From Photobacterium malacitanum (GTDB lineage Bacteria; Pseudomonadota; Gammaproteobacteria; Enterobacterales; Vibrionaceae): DNA of 64,000 bases. Where the stretch lies: contig NZ_FYAK01000001.1 of NCBI RefSeq assembly GCF_900185615.1, positions 963,701-1,027,700 on the forward strand. The letters run 5' to 3'. Made by a program: the position numbers and the translations under genes. The notes beneath the pieces were generated by a model that saw only the letters and a program-made list of their open reading frames with translations, had not been told where the DNA came from and searched no databases. Below, piece by piece: positions 28,300-37,778 of this stretch; the stretch's first letter is position 1, and the number at the start of each line of letters is the position of its first letter.

Positions 28300-29914
28300 A
28301 AAAATCGGCCGTTTTGTTATCTGAACTATCACTAGCCCAGACATGAGATTGCTGTGACAACTCTCGTTCTAACAACTCATTGGCACGCGAAACTAGGTAA
28401 TTTCCCGTTGCTACTTTCAAATCTTCCGGAACCCGTTGACCATCTGCTAAATATGCAATGGGTAAGGCATTTTGAATAGCAACACAGATTATTTCACCCA
28501 AACTTAATGATTCATCAAGCTTGGTTAATACACAGCCTGACAATGGAATACGACGAAAATGCTCAATCGTCTCCTCAAGCACCCGTCGTTGTGATGTTGC
28601 TGGCATCACCAAATAACTGCGAATTTTAGCGCCGCTATTTTGCATTATGGTATCTAACTGTTCGGTCAAACGAATATCCCGTTGCCCCATTCCAGCAGTA
28701 TCAAGCAACACTAATCGTCGATGGCGTAACTGATGAAGTATATCGGCCAATTCTTGCGCATCTTTAGCTACTCTGACAGGACACCCCATAATTCGGCCAT
28801 AAGTAGCAAGCTGTTCATGAGCACCAATACGGTAATTATCTGTGGTCACTAATGCGATTTGACTAGGGCCAAACTCCATTGCAGCCCGTGCAGCCAATTT
28901 GGCAACGGTGGTTGTTTTACCGACCCCAGTTGGCCCAAGTAAAGCCACCACACCACCTGTTTCTAAAATACAATCATCAGTGGTCAGTATTTGATCTGCT
29001 AATAAATCAAGTAGTGCTGGCCATGCTTCATTGGTCGGTAAATCTTCAGGAATATAACAAGCTAATTGATCTGCGAGTTGGTCTGATAGACCCATTTTTT
29101 CTAATCGCTTAATCATCATTGCTCGCATTGGCTCTTGGCGTTCAACTTCTTGCCACATCAGCCCGGATAATTGATGCTCTAATAAACGTCGAATTGAGAT
29201 AATTTCAGCACGCATCGTCTCTAAGTCATCGTCTTTACGTGTCCCTTTGGCTTCATAGCGACTCGGATCTAACCGTGGCTTACGTGGTGGCGTACCATAA
29301 TCATTTCGACCAATAGCCACTTCACGTTCAAATTGTTTTGACGCTGGACGGTTATAATCCCCCACATTGAGATCATGTGATTGATCATCGTAGCGGCGTT
29401 TGGGTTGCGATCGTAATGATGCTGGTTGACGATCAATGCCATGTTGCTGCCGATGCTGCTCATGGGTATCACTGTGATAATAATGCTGACGCACTTGCTC
29501 TCGGCTGCCTTCATGTGAATGAGTCGCTTGTGACTGCAACTGATCTTGATGCTTTGATTGGCGCTGTAATAATGCCGTTAATGAATCAACAGAGGCCATA
29601 TTGTCTGGCGTTTCTGTGGAAGCGGCATAATTTTGGAGCACACTGGCAAACTGCTTTGATGCCGCAGGCGTCACATTGACTTTATCATCAGCAAGTTTAC
29701 GCCGTGCTTGTCCTAAGCCTTGGGCTAACTCATCACGCACATCATGATTGGTTTTTGCCACCATAGGTTGAGTGTCAGTATCAACCGCAGCGACAATTTC
29801 TACGCCACCAGAAACTTTTTTATTGGACATAATCACTGCATCAGGGCCAAGTTCTTCTTTGACTTCGCTAAGTGCTGTTCTCATGTCCTTGGCAAAAAAT
29901 CGTTTTATTTTCAA
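28292..29914 (-). CDS. flhF: SRP-type GTPase FlhF, polar flagellum placement
   Basis: 540 residues from a TTG start with AGGGA nearby; the N-terminus MKIKRFFAKDMRTAL is family typical. A B domain is followed by a long low-complexity linker (about 110-230) rich in His, Gln, Ser and Arg, then the N and G domains with GPTGVGKTTT at about 327-336. FlhF recruits the first flagellar components to the pole and, with FlhG, sets their number. The linker makes it longer than typical relatives. Confidence 0.95.
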   Translation of the reverse strand: MKIKRFFAKDMRTALSEVKEELGPDAVIMSNKKVSGGVEIVAAVDTDTQPMVAKTNHDVRDELAQGLGQARRKLADDKVNVTPAASKQFASVLQNYAASTETPDNMASVDSLTALLQRQSKHQDQLQSQATHSHEGSREQVRQHYYHSDTHEQHRQQHGIDRQPASLRSQPKRRYDDQSHDLNVGDYNRPASKQFEREVAIGRNDYGTPPRKPRLDPSRYEAKGTRKDDDLETMRAEIISIRRLLEHQLSGLMWQEVERQEPMRAMMIKRLEKMGLSDQLADQLACYIPEDLPTNEAWPALLDLLADQILTTDDCILETGGVVALLGPTGVGKTTTVAKLAARAAMEFGPSQIALVTTDNYRIGAHEQLATYGRIMGCPVRVAKDAQELADILHQLRHRRLVLLDTAGMGQRDIRLTEQLDTIMQNSGAKIRSYLVMPATSQRRVLEETIEHFRRIPLSGCVLTKLDESLSLGEIICVAIQNALPIAYLADGQRVPEDLKVATGNYLVSRANELLERELSQQSHVWASDSSDNKTADFYD

Positions 29915-29965
29915 ACTTAATTCCCTATCAGCACGTGCTTAAATGAATATTGAGTTTCATCATTA

Positions 29966-32062
29966 TTAATGGCCAACCGCATTAACAATGCGAATTTGCT
30001 TTTCATCCGGTACTTCCTGATAAGACAGTACTCTCAATGTTGGTATGGTATTTTTGACAAACTTTGCCAAAGTAGAACGCAAAACACCGGATGTGAGTAA
30101 TACTGCTGGCTCACCTTTTAATTCTTGTTGCTGGGTCGCCTCAGTAAGCGATCGTTGCAGACGCTCAGCAAGTCCTGGTTCAATACCAGAAGACTCCCCA
30201 CCAGCAGACTGCATCGTCTGATGCAATATTTGTTCCAACTCAGGAACCAAAGTAATCACTGGTAATTCTGACTCTATTCCATTGATTTCCTGACATATTA
30301 ATCGTTTCAAGCCAATGCGCGCTGCGGCGGTAAGAATGTCAGGATCTTGACTCTTGGTGGAATACTCAGACAAGGTTTGAACGATGGTTCGAATATCCCG
30401 TAATGGAATAGCTTCGTTAAGTAGGTTCTGCATTACTTTCACTACCACACCCAGTGGTAATTGATCAGGTACAAAACCATCCACCAATTTAGGTGTCGAT
30501 TGACCTAACATTTCAAGTAAGTTTTGAACTTCTTCATGGCCTAATAATTGTGCGGCATGATTGGTCAATAGTTGACTTAGATGGGTTGCTAATACGGTAG
30601 CTGAATCAACCACGGTATAGCCTAATGCTTGAGCATGTTCACGTTGAGAGACTTGAATCCATACCGCTTCTAAACCAAATGCAGGATCAAAAGTGCGTTC
30701 GCCATCAATACTGCCAAACACTTGGCCTGGGTTAATGGCTAAATCCATATTGGGATGAATATTCGCTTCACCACACGTCACCCCCATGAGGCTAATACGG
30801 TAACTATTTGGTGGTAATTCTAAATTGTCGCGAATATGAACTGGCGGTACAAGGAAACCAAAATCTTGAGAAAGTTTTTTACGTACGCCTTTAACACGCT
30901 CTAACAGTTCTCCACCTTGATCTTTATCGACCATAGAAATAAGCCGATAACCAACTTCTAAGCCAATAGTATCGACTGGCTGCACATCATCCCATGACAG
31001 CTCTTTAAGCGGCAGGGTTGGAGCCATATCATGAGTTGGTCGTTCTTTTTCAACCACTGCAGCGGTCTGATCTTTTTTGTGACGCCAATAAGCAAGGCCA
31101 CCAATCAGTGCTGCTAGTAATAAAAACGGTATATGGGGCATGCCCGGCACAATACCCATTACAAATAAAATCGAACCAGTAATGATCAGCGCCTGCGGAT
31201 TATTAAACATTTGAAAATACATTTGCTGGCCCATATCCTCGTCAGTATTTTGACGAGTTACCAACATTGCAGCACCAATGGACAATAATAACGACGGTAT
31301 CTGTGCAACCAATCCATCACCAATGGTAAGTAGGCTATATATTTCCAGTGCTTCAACAAACGCTAATCCATGTTGAGTCATACCGATGATTAAGCCGCCG
31401 ATAATATTAAGAAATAAAATCAGAATACCGGCAATTGCATCCCCTTTTACAAACTTAGACGCACCGTCCATCGAACCATAAAAATCGGCTTCTTTGGTAA
31501 CTTCAAAACGACGAGTACGGGCTTGCTCTTGATCAATTAGACCCGCATTTAAATCGGCATCAATCGCCATTTGCTTACCCGGCAAGGCATCAAGCGTAAA
31601 GCGAGCACTAACTTCAGATATACGACCTGCACCTTTAGTTACGACCATGAAGTTAATGATCATCAAAATAATGAACACCACTAAACCGACCGCATAATTA
31701 CCGCCAATCACAACCGCACCAAAGGCGTGAATGACCTCACCAGCCGCTTCTGGTCCTTCATGACCATGGAGTAACACGATCCGTGTTGAGGCAACGTTAA
31801 GTGCTAGACGTAATAAGGTCGCGATAAGCAATACAGTTGGAAAAGCAGCAAAATCGAGAGGGCGACGAGTGTAAACAGTGACTAACAACACCACTAATGC
31901 CAACGCAATATTAAAAGTAAAAACCATGTCTAGCATTAATGGCGGTATTGGCAGAATGATCATCGCCAAGGTCGCCAATACCATTATCGGCGCACCGATT
32001 GCAGGCATATTTTGTAAACGCGCTAACGGTAGGCGCGCAGCCGCAGGAATTGAAAGCTTCAT
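29966..32062 (-). CDS. flhA: Flagellar export gate protein FlhA
   Basis: 698 residues. About eight transmembrane helices occupy residues 20-320, with the conserved cytoplasmic FHIPEP-type loop (GRISEVSARFTLDALPGKQMAIDAD) at about 145-170. The large C-terminal domain docks export chaperones and substrates. FlhA forms the proton-driven gate of the flagellar type III export apparatus. It is the first gene of the flhAFG-fliA-che operon, behind a sigma-54 promoter at 32156-32171. Confidence 0.97.
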   Translation of the reverse strand: MKLSIPAAARLPLARLQNMPAIGAPIMVLATLAMIILPIPPLMLDMVFTFNIALALVVLLVTVYTRRPLDFAAFPTVLLIATLLRLALNVASTRIVLLHGHEGPEAAGEVIHAFGAVVIGGNYAVGLVVFIILMIINFMVVTKGAGRISEVSARFTLDALPGKQMAIDADLNAGLIDQEQARTRRFEVTKEADFYGSMDGASKFVKGDAIAGILILFLNIIGGLIIGMTQHGLAFVEALEIYSLLTIGDGLVAQIPSLLLSIGAAMLVTRQNTDEDMGQQMYFQMFNNPQALIITGSILFVMGIVPGMPHIPFLLLAALIGGLAYWRHKKDQTAAVVEKERPTHDMAPTLPLKELSWDDVQPVDTIGLEVGYRLISMVDKDQGGELLERVKGVRKKLSQDFGFLVPPVHIRDNLELPPNSYRISLMGVTCGEANIHPNMDLAINPGQVFGSIDGERTFDPAFGLEAVWIQVSQREHAQALGYTVVDSATVLATHLSQLLTNHAAQLLGHEEVQNLLEMLGQSTPKLVDGFVPDQLPLGVVVKVMQNLLNEAIPLRDIRTIVQTLSEYSTKSQDPDILTAAARIGLKRLICQEINGIESELPVITLVPELEQILHQTMQSAGGESSGIEPGLAERLQRSLTEATQQQELKGEPAVLLTSGVLRSTLAKFVKNTIPTLRVLSYQEVPDEKQIRIVNAVGH

Positions 32063-32155
32063 TGTATTTTCATCAAATCACGATTTATTGGTATGAAGAC
32101 GACTGCTTTCTAAACTAAAAATTAGCCATAATTCTTCACAGATACAATCGCTTAT

Positions 32156-32171
32156 AGCAAGTATCATGCCG
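32156..32171 (-). promoter_or_regulatory. Predicted sigma-54 promoter of flhA operon
   Basis: The minus strand reads CGGCATGATACTTGCT: GG (-24) and GC (-12) exactly 10 nt apart with a perfect TTGCT. Only the first base differs from TGGC. It lies about 95 nt upstream of the flhA ATG. Confidence 0.75.
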
Positions 32172-32232
32172 CATAATTCTGCCATTATTTTGACGGTAAA
32201 TTTATGCTTCCATACTAATTATGATGAAATGA

Positions 32233-33363
32233 TTAATGCTGTAATTCTTGAGGAATATCCGTTGCGGCAGCGGATAATATTGGCTTCTGCCCTTTACCAC
32301 GGCGGTAGGCTTTTAATTGGAAAACATAAGCCAATACTTGCGCCACCGCGACAAATAAACCATCGGGTACTTGCTGCTCTAATTCGGTGGTGTAATAGAT
32401 CGCACGTGCTAATGGTGCGGCAGGCACAATATCAATATTGTGTTTGTTGGCAATTTCACGAATTTTAAGTGCTAAGTGATCGCCACCTTTGGCAATCACA
32501 ATCGGCGCAGCGTCCAGTTTAGGATCATAACGCAATGCCACCGAATAGTGTTCAGGGTTGGTGATCACCACATCGGCTTGTGGTACATCTGCCATCATTC
32601 GTCGCTGCGCCATTTCACGTTGCAGCATACGAATACGCCCCTTTACTTCAGGCTTACCTTCAGAATCTTTATATTCATCTTTAATTTCTTGCTTGGTCAT
32701 TTTCAATTGGTCACTAAAATGCCAAATCTGATAAGGCACATCAATCGCCACGACCACCAGCAATGAACAACAGATCAATAGCACAAAGTTGAGCAAAATA
32801 TCCAAAGCATGAAAATAATTAGCTGGAAAGGTTTCAATACTGAGTTGAAAAAAATCATCCAAACTTGAATAAATCAGATACCCCGCCACACTTGCCACTA
32901 AGCCAACTTTAAGGATTGATTTAATCAGTTCGACCCAACTTTGGCTACCAAACATCCGTTTAAGGCCACTTAGGGGGTTCATTTTAGACAATTTTGGCAT
33001 CGCCGCTTCAGAAGAAAAGCGTACTCCACCTAACCCTGCCGCGCCGATTAACGCGGCAGTAAATAAAAACACCAAAATAATCACTAACGGTAAAAATACT
33101 TCCCATATCGCATTCGTAATCACCGTTAATAACAAATGCACATCAAATACTTCTTCACGGCTAAGGGTAAACATGCGCGTCATTATTCGACCTAAAGCAC
33201 TGCTTAACCCTTCACCAAACCACATTAAACCGACAGCACCGGAAACCAATACTGCCACGGAGGCTAATTCTCTTGAGCGCGGTACTTGACCTTTTTCTCG
33301 CGCCTGCTCGCGTTTTCGCGCGGTGGCGTCTTCGGTACGTTCTTGACCGTCAGCATCCGACAT
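32233..33363 (-). CDS. flhB: Flagellar export switch protein FlhB
   Basis: 376 residues. An N-terminal region with four transmembrane helices (about 33-210) precedes a cytoplasmic domain. The autocleavage motif, NPTH in Salmonella at 269-272, occurs at exactly the same numbering but reads NPEH (Asn269, Pro270, Glu271, His272). The cleaving Asn-Pro bond and the His are kept. FlhB switches export from rod/hook to filament substrates together with FliK. It is the last gene of the fliK-to-flhB operon. Confidence 0.96.
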   Translation of the reverse strand: MSDADGQERTEDATARKREQAREKGQVPRSRELASVAVLVSGAVGLMWFGEGLSSALGRIMTRMFTLSREEVFDVHLLLTVITNAIWEVFLPLVIILVFLFTAALIGAAGLGGVRFSSEAAMPKLSKMNPLSGLKRMFGSQSWVELIKSILKVGLVASVAGYLIYSSLDDFFQLSIETFPANYFHALDILLNFVLLICCSLLVVVAIDVPYQIWHFSDQLKMTKQEIKDEYKDSEGKPEVKGRIRMLQREMAQRRMMADVPQADVVITNPEHYSVALRYDPKLDAAPIVIAKGGDHLALKIREIANKHNIDIVPAAPLARAIYYTTELEQQVPDGLFVAVAQVLAYVFQLKAYRRGKGQKPILSAAATDIPQELQH

Positions 33364-33435
33364 AATGGTACGTCCATGGTGAATTTGAAGAAGAATGATC
33401 TGCGAAATACATCGCTATAAAATAACAGTCAACAG

Positions 33436-34218
33436 TTAGCAATCAAGCCTCGCTAAGCGACACACCTGATCCAAACCCAGTTGCCAAATGGCCTCATACT
33501 GCGGCACAATCCCGAGCACAATAAACCAACTGATCGCTAAGCCAAGTAACAGTGCAAATGAAAAACCTAACGAGAAAATATTTAACTGTGGTGCGGCACG
33601 CGTCATAACCCCAAACGACAGATTAACCGTTAATAATGCAATCACTCCCGCTAATGCCATATCCACCCCAGCTTTAAAGATATGTCCAAACCAACCGGCT
33701 AATTGATAATAATCTGCCGCCACTAACATACTGCTTCCCACTGGCAAAGTGGTAAAACTCAGCACCACCACATTAAGCATGGTTAAATGCCCATCAGTGG
33801 CTAAAAACAGCAATATTGCTAGAAACATATAAAATTGCCCTAGCACTGGAGTATTTTGCCCATTGGCAGGATCGACCATAGAAGCAAAACCTAAGCTCGA
33901 TTGCATACCTAATATCTGCCCTAACAATACAAAGGTTTGAGTAATAAACTGGGTCACTAATCCCATTGCGACACCAATAATAATTTGTTGGGTCGTCACT
34001 ATAAATCCTGCTAACGAAAGCAGTTCAATATCCGTCGGCACTTTAGGCAACATCGGCATCACCGCGAAAGTGATGGTTAATGCGAGATAAAGTCGAATCT
34101 TTGGCGACACAAAACGGGCTCCAAAAAAAGTCATCGCCATCATCATTGAAGAAATACGCGTGAACGGCCAAAAATAATTGGCAATCCAGTCTAATAATAT
34201 GCTTGAGGTATAGTGCAT
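33436..34218 (-). CDS. fliR: Flagellar export protein FliR
   Basis: 260 residues and polytopic with about six hydrophobic segments. FliR, with FliP and FliQ, builds the helical export core. The N-terminal WPFTRISSMMMAMTFFGARFVSPKIR and the central GLVTQFITQTFVLLGQILGMQ elements are recognisable. The gene lies 58 nt after fliQ. Confidence 0.95.
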   Translation of the reverse strand: MHYTSSILLDWIANYFWPFTRISSMMMAMTFFGARFVSPKIRLYLALTITFAVMPMLPKVPTDIELLSLAGFIVTTQQIIIGVAMGLVTQFITQTFVLLGQILGMQSSLGFASMVDPANGQNTPVLGQFYMFLAILLFLATDGHLTMLNVVVLSFTTLPVGSSMLVAADYYQLAGWFGHIFKAGVDMALAGVIALLTVNLSFGVMTRAAPQLNIFSLGFSFALLLGLAISWFIVLGIVPQYEAIWQLGLDQVCRLARLDC

Positions 34219-34276
34219 AAACTGTGGTTACTCATAACTCACAAATGACGCTGTATTCGCAATTGTCGTCATAGTG

Positions 34277-34546
34277 CTAATACAACAACTGCGGTATTTG
34301 TTCGACAATACGGAAAAAATAATCCATCAGCATTCGCGTCATCATATGACCAAAAAACATCAAGGCTAATAGCGTCACGATTAAGCGCGGTAAAAAACTT
34401 AATGTTTGTTCGTTAATCGACGTTGCTGCTTGAAATACTGCCACCACCAGACCAATTAATAAGCCCGGAATGATGATCGCGCACACCATGATTAACACCA
34501 TGTATAACGCTTCTTGAAAAATATCGACAAACGCTTCTGGAGTCAT
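34277..34546 (-). CDS. fliQ: Flagellar export protein FliQ
   Basis: 89 residues with two transmembrane hairpin helices; MTPEAFVDIFQEAL and the central INEQTLSFLPR are family typical. It is part of the FliP5-Q4-R1 export gate, 30 nt after fliP. Confidence 0.96.
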   Translation of the reverse strand: MTPEAFVDIFQEALYMVLIMVCAIIIPGLLIGLVVAVFQAATSINEQTLSFLPRLIVTLLALMFFGHMMTRMLMDYFFRIVEQIPQLLY

Positions 34547-34576
34547 TGGTTATTTATCCTTGCCATTTTCGCTGTT

Positions 34577-35416
34577 TTATAAAGTGCCAAAGCTGGCCGC
34601 TAACGTCGACAATATTAAATTCCAACCATCGACCAAGACAAACAACATTAACTTAAACGGTAGCGATACAATCATCGGCGATAGCATCATCATACCCATT
34701 GCCATTAATACCGAAGCCACCACTAAATCGATAATTAGAAACGGTAAAAACAACATAAAGCCTATTTGAAACGCAGTTTTAAGTTCTGAGGTAATAAACG
34801 CTGGCACTAATACTGTTAACGGTACAGTTTGAGGATCCGTGGCGTTAGAGCCCGACATGTTGACAAAGGTTTCAAGATCTTTCACTCGCGTTTGCTTCAA
34901 CATAAATTGTCGCATCGGATCTTCTGCTTTGGCTAATGCCTGCTGAGCACTGATTTGTTCATTAATATAAGGCTGCACCGCATCAGTATTAATTTTATCG
35001 ATAACAGGTGACATCACAAAAAAAGTTAAAAACATTGCAATGCCAATAATCACCTGATTAGAGGGCGTTTGTTGCAATCCCATTGCTTGGCGCAAAATCG
35101 ACATCACTACCACGATACGGGTAAACGATGTCATTAGGATCACCACTGCTGGCAAAAAGCCCAGCGCAGTCATCAGGGCTAATATTTGCAGCGTGATTGA
35201 GTAATCTTCGCTGCCATCAGGGTTCATGGTCACTGACAATGCAGGAATACCACTACTGCCCTTACTCGCCGTTAAATGTCCTGCAGCGCTTTCTGTTGCC
35301 ATTGCAGCTTGAGTAATGCTTTCGGTTGCTGACGCTGGCATAGCCATCAACCAGCTACCAATAAACACCATCAACAGCAGTCTGTTTAAATACGGTAAAA
35401 CGTTATTTTTTATCAT
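34577..35416 (-). CDS. fliP: Flagellar export protein FliP
   Basis: 279 residues with a cleavable signal peptide (about 1-30, PASA-TES) and then about four transmembrane helices. The FliP signatures [20 protein letters not shown] and [17 protein letters not shown] are present. FliP forms the pentameric core of the export gate. The start overlaps the fliO stop by 14 nt. Confidence 0.96.
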   Translation of the reverse strand: MIKNNVLPYLNRLLLMVFIGSWLMAMPASATESITQAAMATESAAGHLTASKGSSGIPALSVTMNPDGSEDYSITLQILALMTALGFLPAVVILMTSFTRIVVVMSILRQAMGLQQTPSNQVIIGIAMFLTFFVMSPVIDKINTDAVQPYINEQISAQQALAKAEDPMRQFMLKQTRVKDLETFVNMSGSNATDPQTVPLTVLVPAFITSELKTAFQIGFMLFLPFLIIDLVVASVLMAMGMMMLSPMIVSLPFKLMLFVLVDGWNLILSTLAASFGTL

Positions 35417-35759
35417 TAGTGGTTATCAATCGGCTCAGCTGAGACGCAAAATCTGTCGCTGGCACATCTTCCATGATTAAGGGCTGTTCAAGTTTGGTGA
35501 GTAACGAAATATTATGCTGAGTGATGCCAACTAATAATTGTTCGTCACCGACTTGAATTAATGCAATCCGTTCCCGTTGACCAAGTGTCAGTTGTTTCAC
35601 AATCGTCAACCGTTGATCATTACTGTGCACGCCAACCAAACGCATTTTTTTCAGCAGCCACGCTAAAAATAGAATAATCACAATCACCAGCACTAATGAC
35701 GCTAGCGTGGTAGCTAAATTTAAATCGGGCGCTTGCCCTAATGGTACAGATTGATCCAT
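35403..35759 (-). CDS. fliO: Flagellar biosynthetic protein FliO
   Basis: 118 residues from the ATG at 35759, which has AAGAG 6 nt upstream; a GTG immediately before it would add one residue. One transmembrane helix (about 17-38) precedes a small cytoplasmic domain ([40 protein letters not shown]). FliO is an assembly scaffold for FliP. Confidence 0.93.
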   Translation of the reverse strand: MDQSVPLGQAPDLNLATTLASLVLVIVIILFLAWLLKKMRLVGVHSNDQRLTIVKQLTLGQRERIALIQVGDEQLLVGITQHNISLLTKLEQPLIMEDVPATDFASQLSRLITTNDKK

Positions 35760-35768
35760 CACTGACTC

Positions 35769-36155
35769 TTAACGTAACTTTTTAATGCGTTCGGTTTGAC
35801 TGATCACATCGGTTAAACGAATACCGAATTTATCATTCACCACCACCACTTCACCGTGAGCGATCAAGGTACCATTGACCATCACATCCAGTGACTCGCC
35901 CGCAATACGATCAAGCTCAACCACTGAGCCTTGGTTAAGTTGCAGTAAATTACGAATACTGATTTGCGTCCGTCCCACTTCCATTGAAATCGTCACCGGA
36001 ATATCCATGATGGTATCAAGCTTACGGCGCTCATCATCAGAGATCGGGGCGGTATCATCGGTTAATTCTTCTAACGGTGCAGTCTGAACCGTATCTTGTT
36101 GCTCTGCTAATGCTGCTGCCCAGTCATCTGCCATTTGTTGATCATTTTGAGACAT
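35769..36155 (-). CDS. fliN: Flagellar motor switch protein FliN
   Basis: 128 residues. The C-terminal SpoA domain (about 50-128, LDTIMDIPVTISMEVGRTQ to LTDVISQTERIKKLR) is complete. FliN forms the lower part of the C-ring. It lies 22 nt after fliM and 9 nt before the fliO ATG. Confidence 0.97.
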   Translation of the reverse strand: MSQNDQQMADDWAAALAEQQDTVQTAPLEELTDDTAPISDDERRKLDTIMDIPVTISMEVGRTQISIRNLLQLNQGSVVELDRIAGESLDVMVNGTLIAHGEVVVVNDKFGIRLTDVISQTERIKKLR

Positions 36156-36177
36156 TGTTATTCCTGCTTATTTATTA

Positions 36178-37227
36178 TCAATGCGTTTCATCGTCACTAT
36201 TCATCTCTAATAATGTCGAGCTTAATAGTTCACGATCTAAGAAAGCCAAATCCGTTTTCACCATATCTGGACGTTTTAATTTATCGGTGATTTTAAGGGC
36301 GACATTATCACCACAGCGGCCCATTTTGGCGCGATAAGTTGGTAAGTCTTCAACAAAAATCGTTGCTGATTCTGGCATCGTTATCGGAATAACATCGCCA
36401 GTTTGAAGCTCCATTAAATCGCGTAATGAAATATCAATATCCAATAGTTTTGCGCGTAAATTCACGGGCACATCCATGATTTCATCACGTAATGCGTGGC
36501 TCCAACGTACATCGGTGTCCATCTTGTCGCTTTGAACACCCGCATCCAGTAATTCTCGAATTGGTTCAACCATCGAATAAGGCATTACCACATGAAAATC
36601 ACCGCCACCGCCATCAATTTCGATGTGAAATGAGCTCACCACTATGACTTCGGTTGGGCTGACAATATTGGCCATGGTTGGGTTAACTTCGGAATCGATA
36701 TATTCAAAGTCAACCGACATTACTGGCGACCATGCTTCACGGTAATCTTCAAACACCAGTTTAAGCAGCATTTGTACAATTCGGCGCTCGGTCGGAGTAA
36801 ATTCACGTCCTTCAATCTTGGCGTGAAAACGACCATCGCCACCAAAAAAGTTCTCAACTAAAATAAATACTAATCGTGCTTCCATGGTGATCAACGCCGT
36901 ACCTTTTAACGGTCTAAAGCGCACCATATTTAAACTGGTCGGCACATAAAGTGTATTTTGGTATTCACCAAACTTAATCATCTGAACACCATTGATCGAC
37001 ACTTCAGCGGTTTTTCGCAGCATATTAAATAAGCTGATTCGCATATGACGCGCAAAGCGTTCATTGATCAATTCAAGAGTCGGCATTCGTCCACGAACAA
37101 TGCGATCTTGCGATGAAAAATCAAATGTTGTTATGCCTGAACCTTGCTCACTATCATTGGTCTCTTCTGGCTCATCGACCCCATGTAATAGTGCATCAAT
37201 TTCATCTTGGGTTAATAAATCACTCAC
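36178..37227 (-). CDS. fliM: Flagellar motor switch protein FliM
   Basis: 349 residues, GTG start. The N-terminal CheY-P binding peptide LLTQDEIDALLHG, the middle domain with GGxG (about 125-135, FFGGDGRFH) and the C-terminal SpoA domain are all present. FliM links FliG to FliN and is the target of CheY-P. It lies 7 nt after fliL. Confidence 0.97.
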   Translation of the reverse strand: MSDLLTQDEIDALLHGVDEPEETNDSEQGSGITTFDFSSQDRIVRGRMPTLELINERFARHMRISLFNMLRKTAEVSINGVQMIKFGEYQNTLYVPTSLNMVRFRPLKGTALITMEARLVFILVENFFGGDGRFHAKIEGREFTPTERRIVQMLLKLVFEDYREAWSPVMSVDFEYIDSEVNPTMANIVSPTEVIVVSSFHIEIDGGGGDFHVVMPYSMVEPIRELLDAGVQSDKMDTDVRWSHALRDEIMDVPVNLRAKLLDIDISLRDLMELQTGDVIPITMPESATIFVEDLPTYRAKMGRCGDNVALKITDKLKRPDMVKTDLAFLDRELLSSTLLEMNSDDETH

Positions 37228-37234
37228 AGTGCAC

Positions 37235-37714
37235 CTATTGCATCACAAAGCCGGTAAATAACACCCGTTCTATCACAGGCATGTCAGTCATCTTGTTCAT
37301 TGTTGCTTGTACTGCTGTCAACGCTTGTTGACGCAATTGCTCACGCCCTAGCGGTTGACGTAACTGTTCAACAGTGGTCGCGGAAAAAGTTTGCAGTAAT
37401 CTACTTTCGATCAGCGGTATATGTTTATTGGCTAAGATTTCATTGGCTTCACCACGCACCATCAACTGAACTTTTATCTGTACCAATCTATCCCGTTCTT
37501 TACCGATGACATTAAAAATAAATGGCTCTGGTAACACGATGTAATAGGCTGACATTTGTAATGGTGCGGTCGTTGATGTAGCAGATGGCTCAACCGTCGC
37601 TTGAGACGCAATAGAAACTGAAGAATAGAGCCACACTGCTCCCGCAATCATTGCTGCAACCATTATGCTTACCACACTAATAACGGTTATTTTTTTTCTT
37701 TTTCCGCCAAACAT
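37235..37714 (-). CDS. fliL: Flagellar basal body-associated protein FliL
   Basis: 159 residues: short basic N-terminus (GGKRKK), one transmembrane helix (about 10-30), and a periplasmic domain with the FliL pattern YYIVLPEPFIFNV and the C-terminal VLFTGFVMQ. FliL surrounds stator units and supports motor torque. Confidence 0.95.
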   Translation of the reverse strand: MFGGKRKKITVISVVSIMVAAMIAGAVWLYSSVSIASQATVEPSATSTTAPLQMSAYYIVLPEPFIFNVIGKERDRLVQIKVQLMVRGEANEILANKHIPLIESRLLQTFSATTVEQLRQPLGREQLRQQALTAVQATMNKMTDMPVIERVLFTGFVMQ

Positions 37715-37778
37715 TACTCGTCCTTGGTTACTATTTTTTATTACCGATTAAATATTTATTACCAATATCCACAACACA

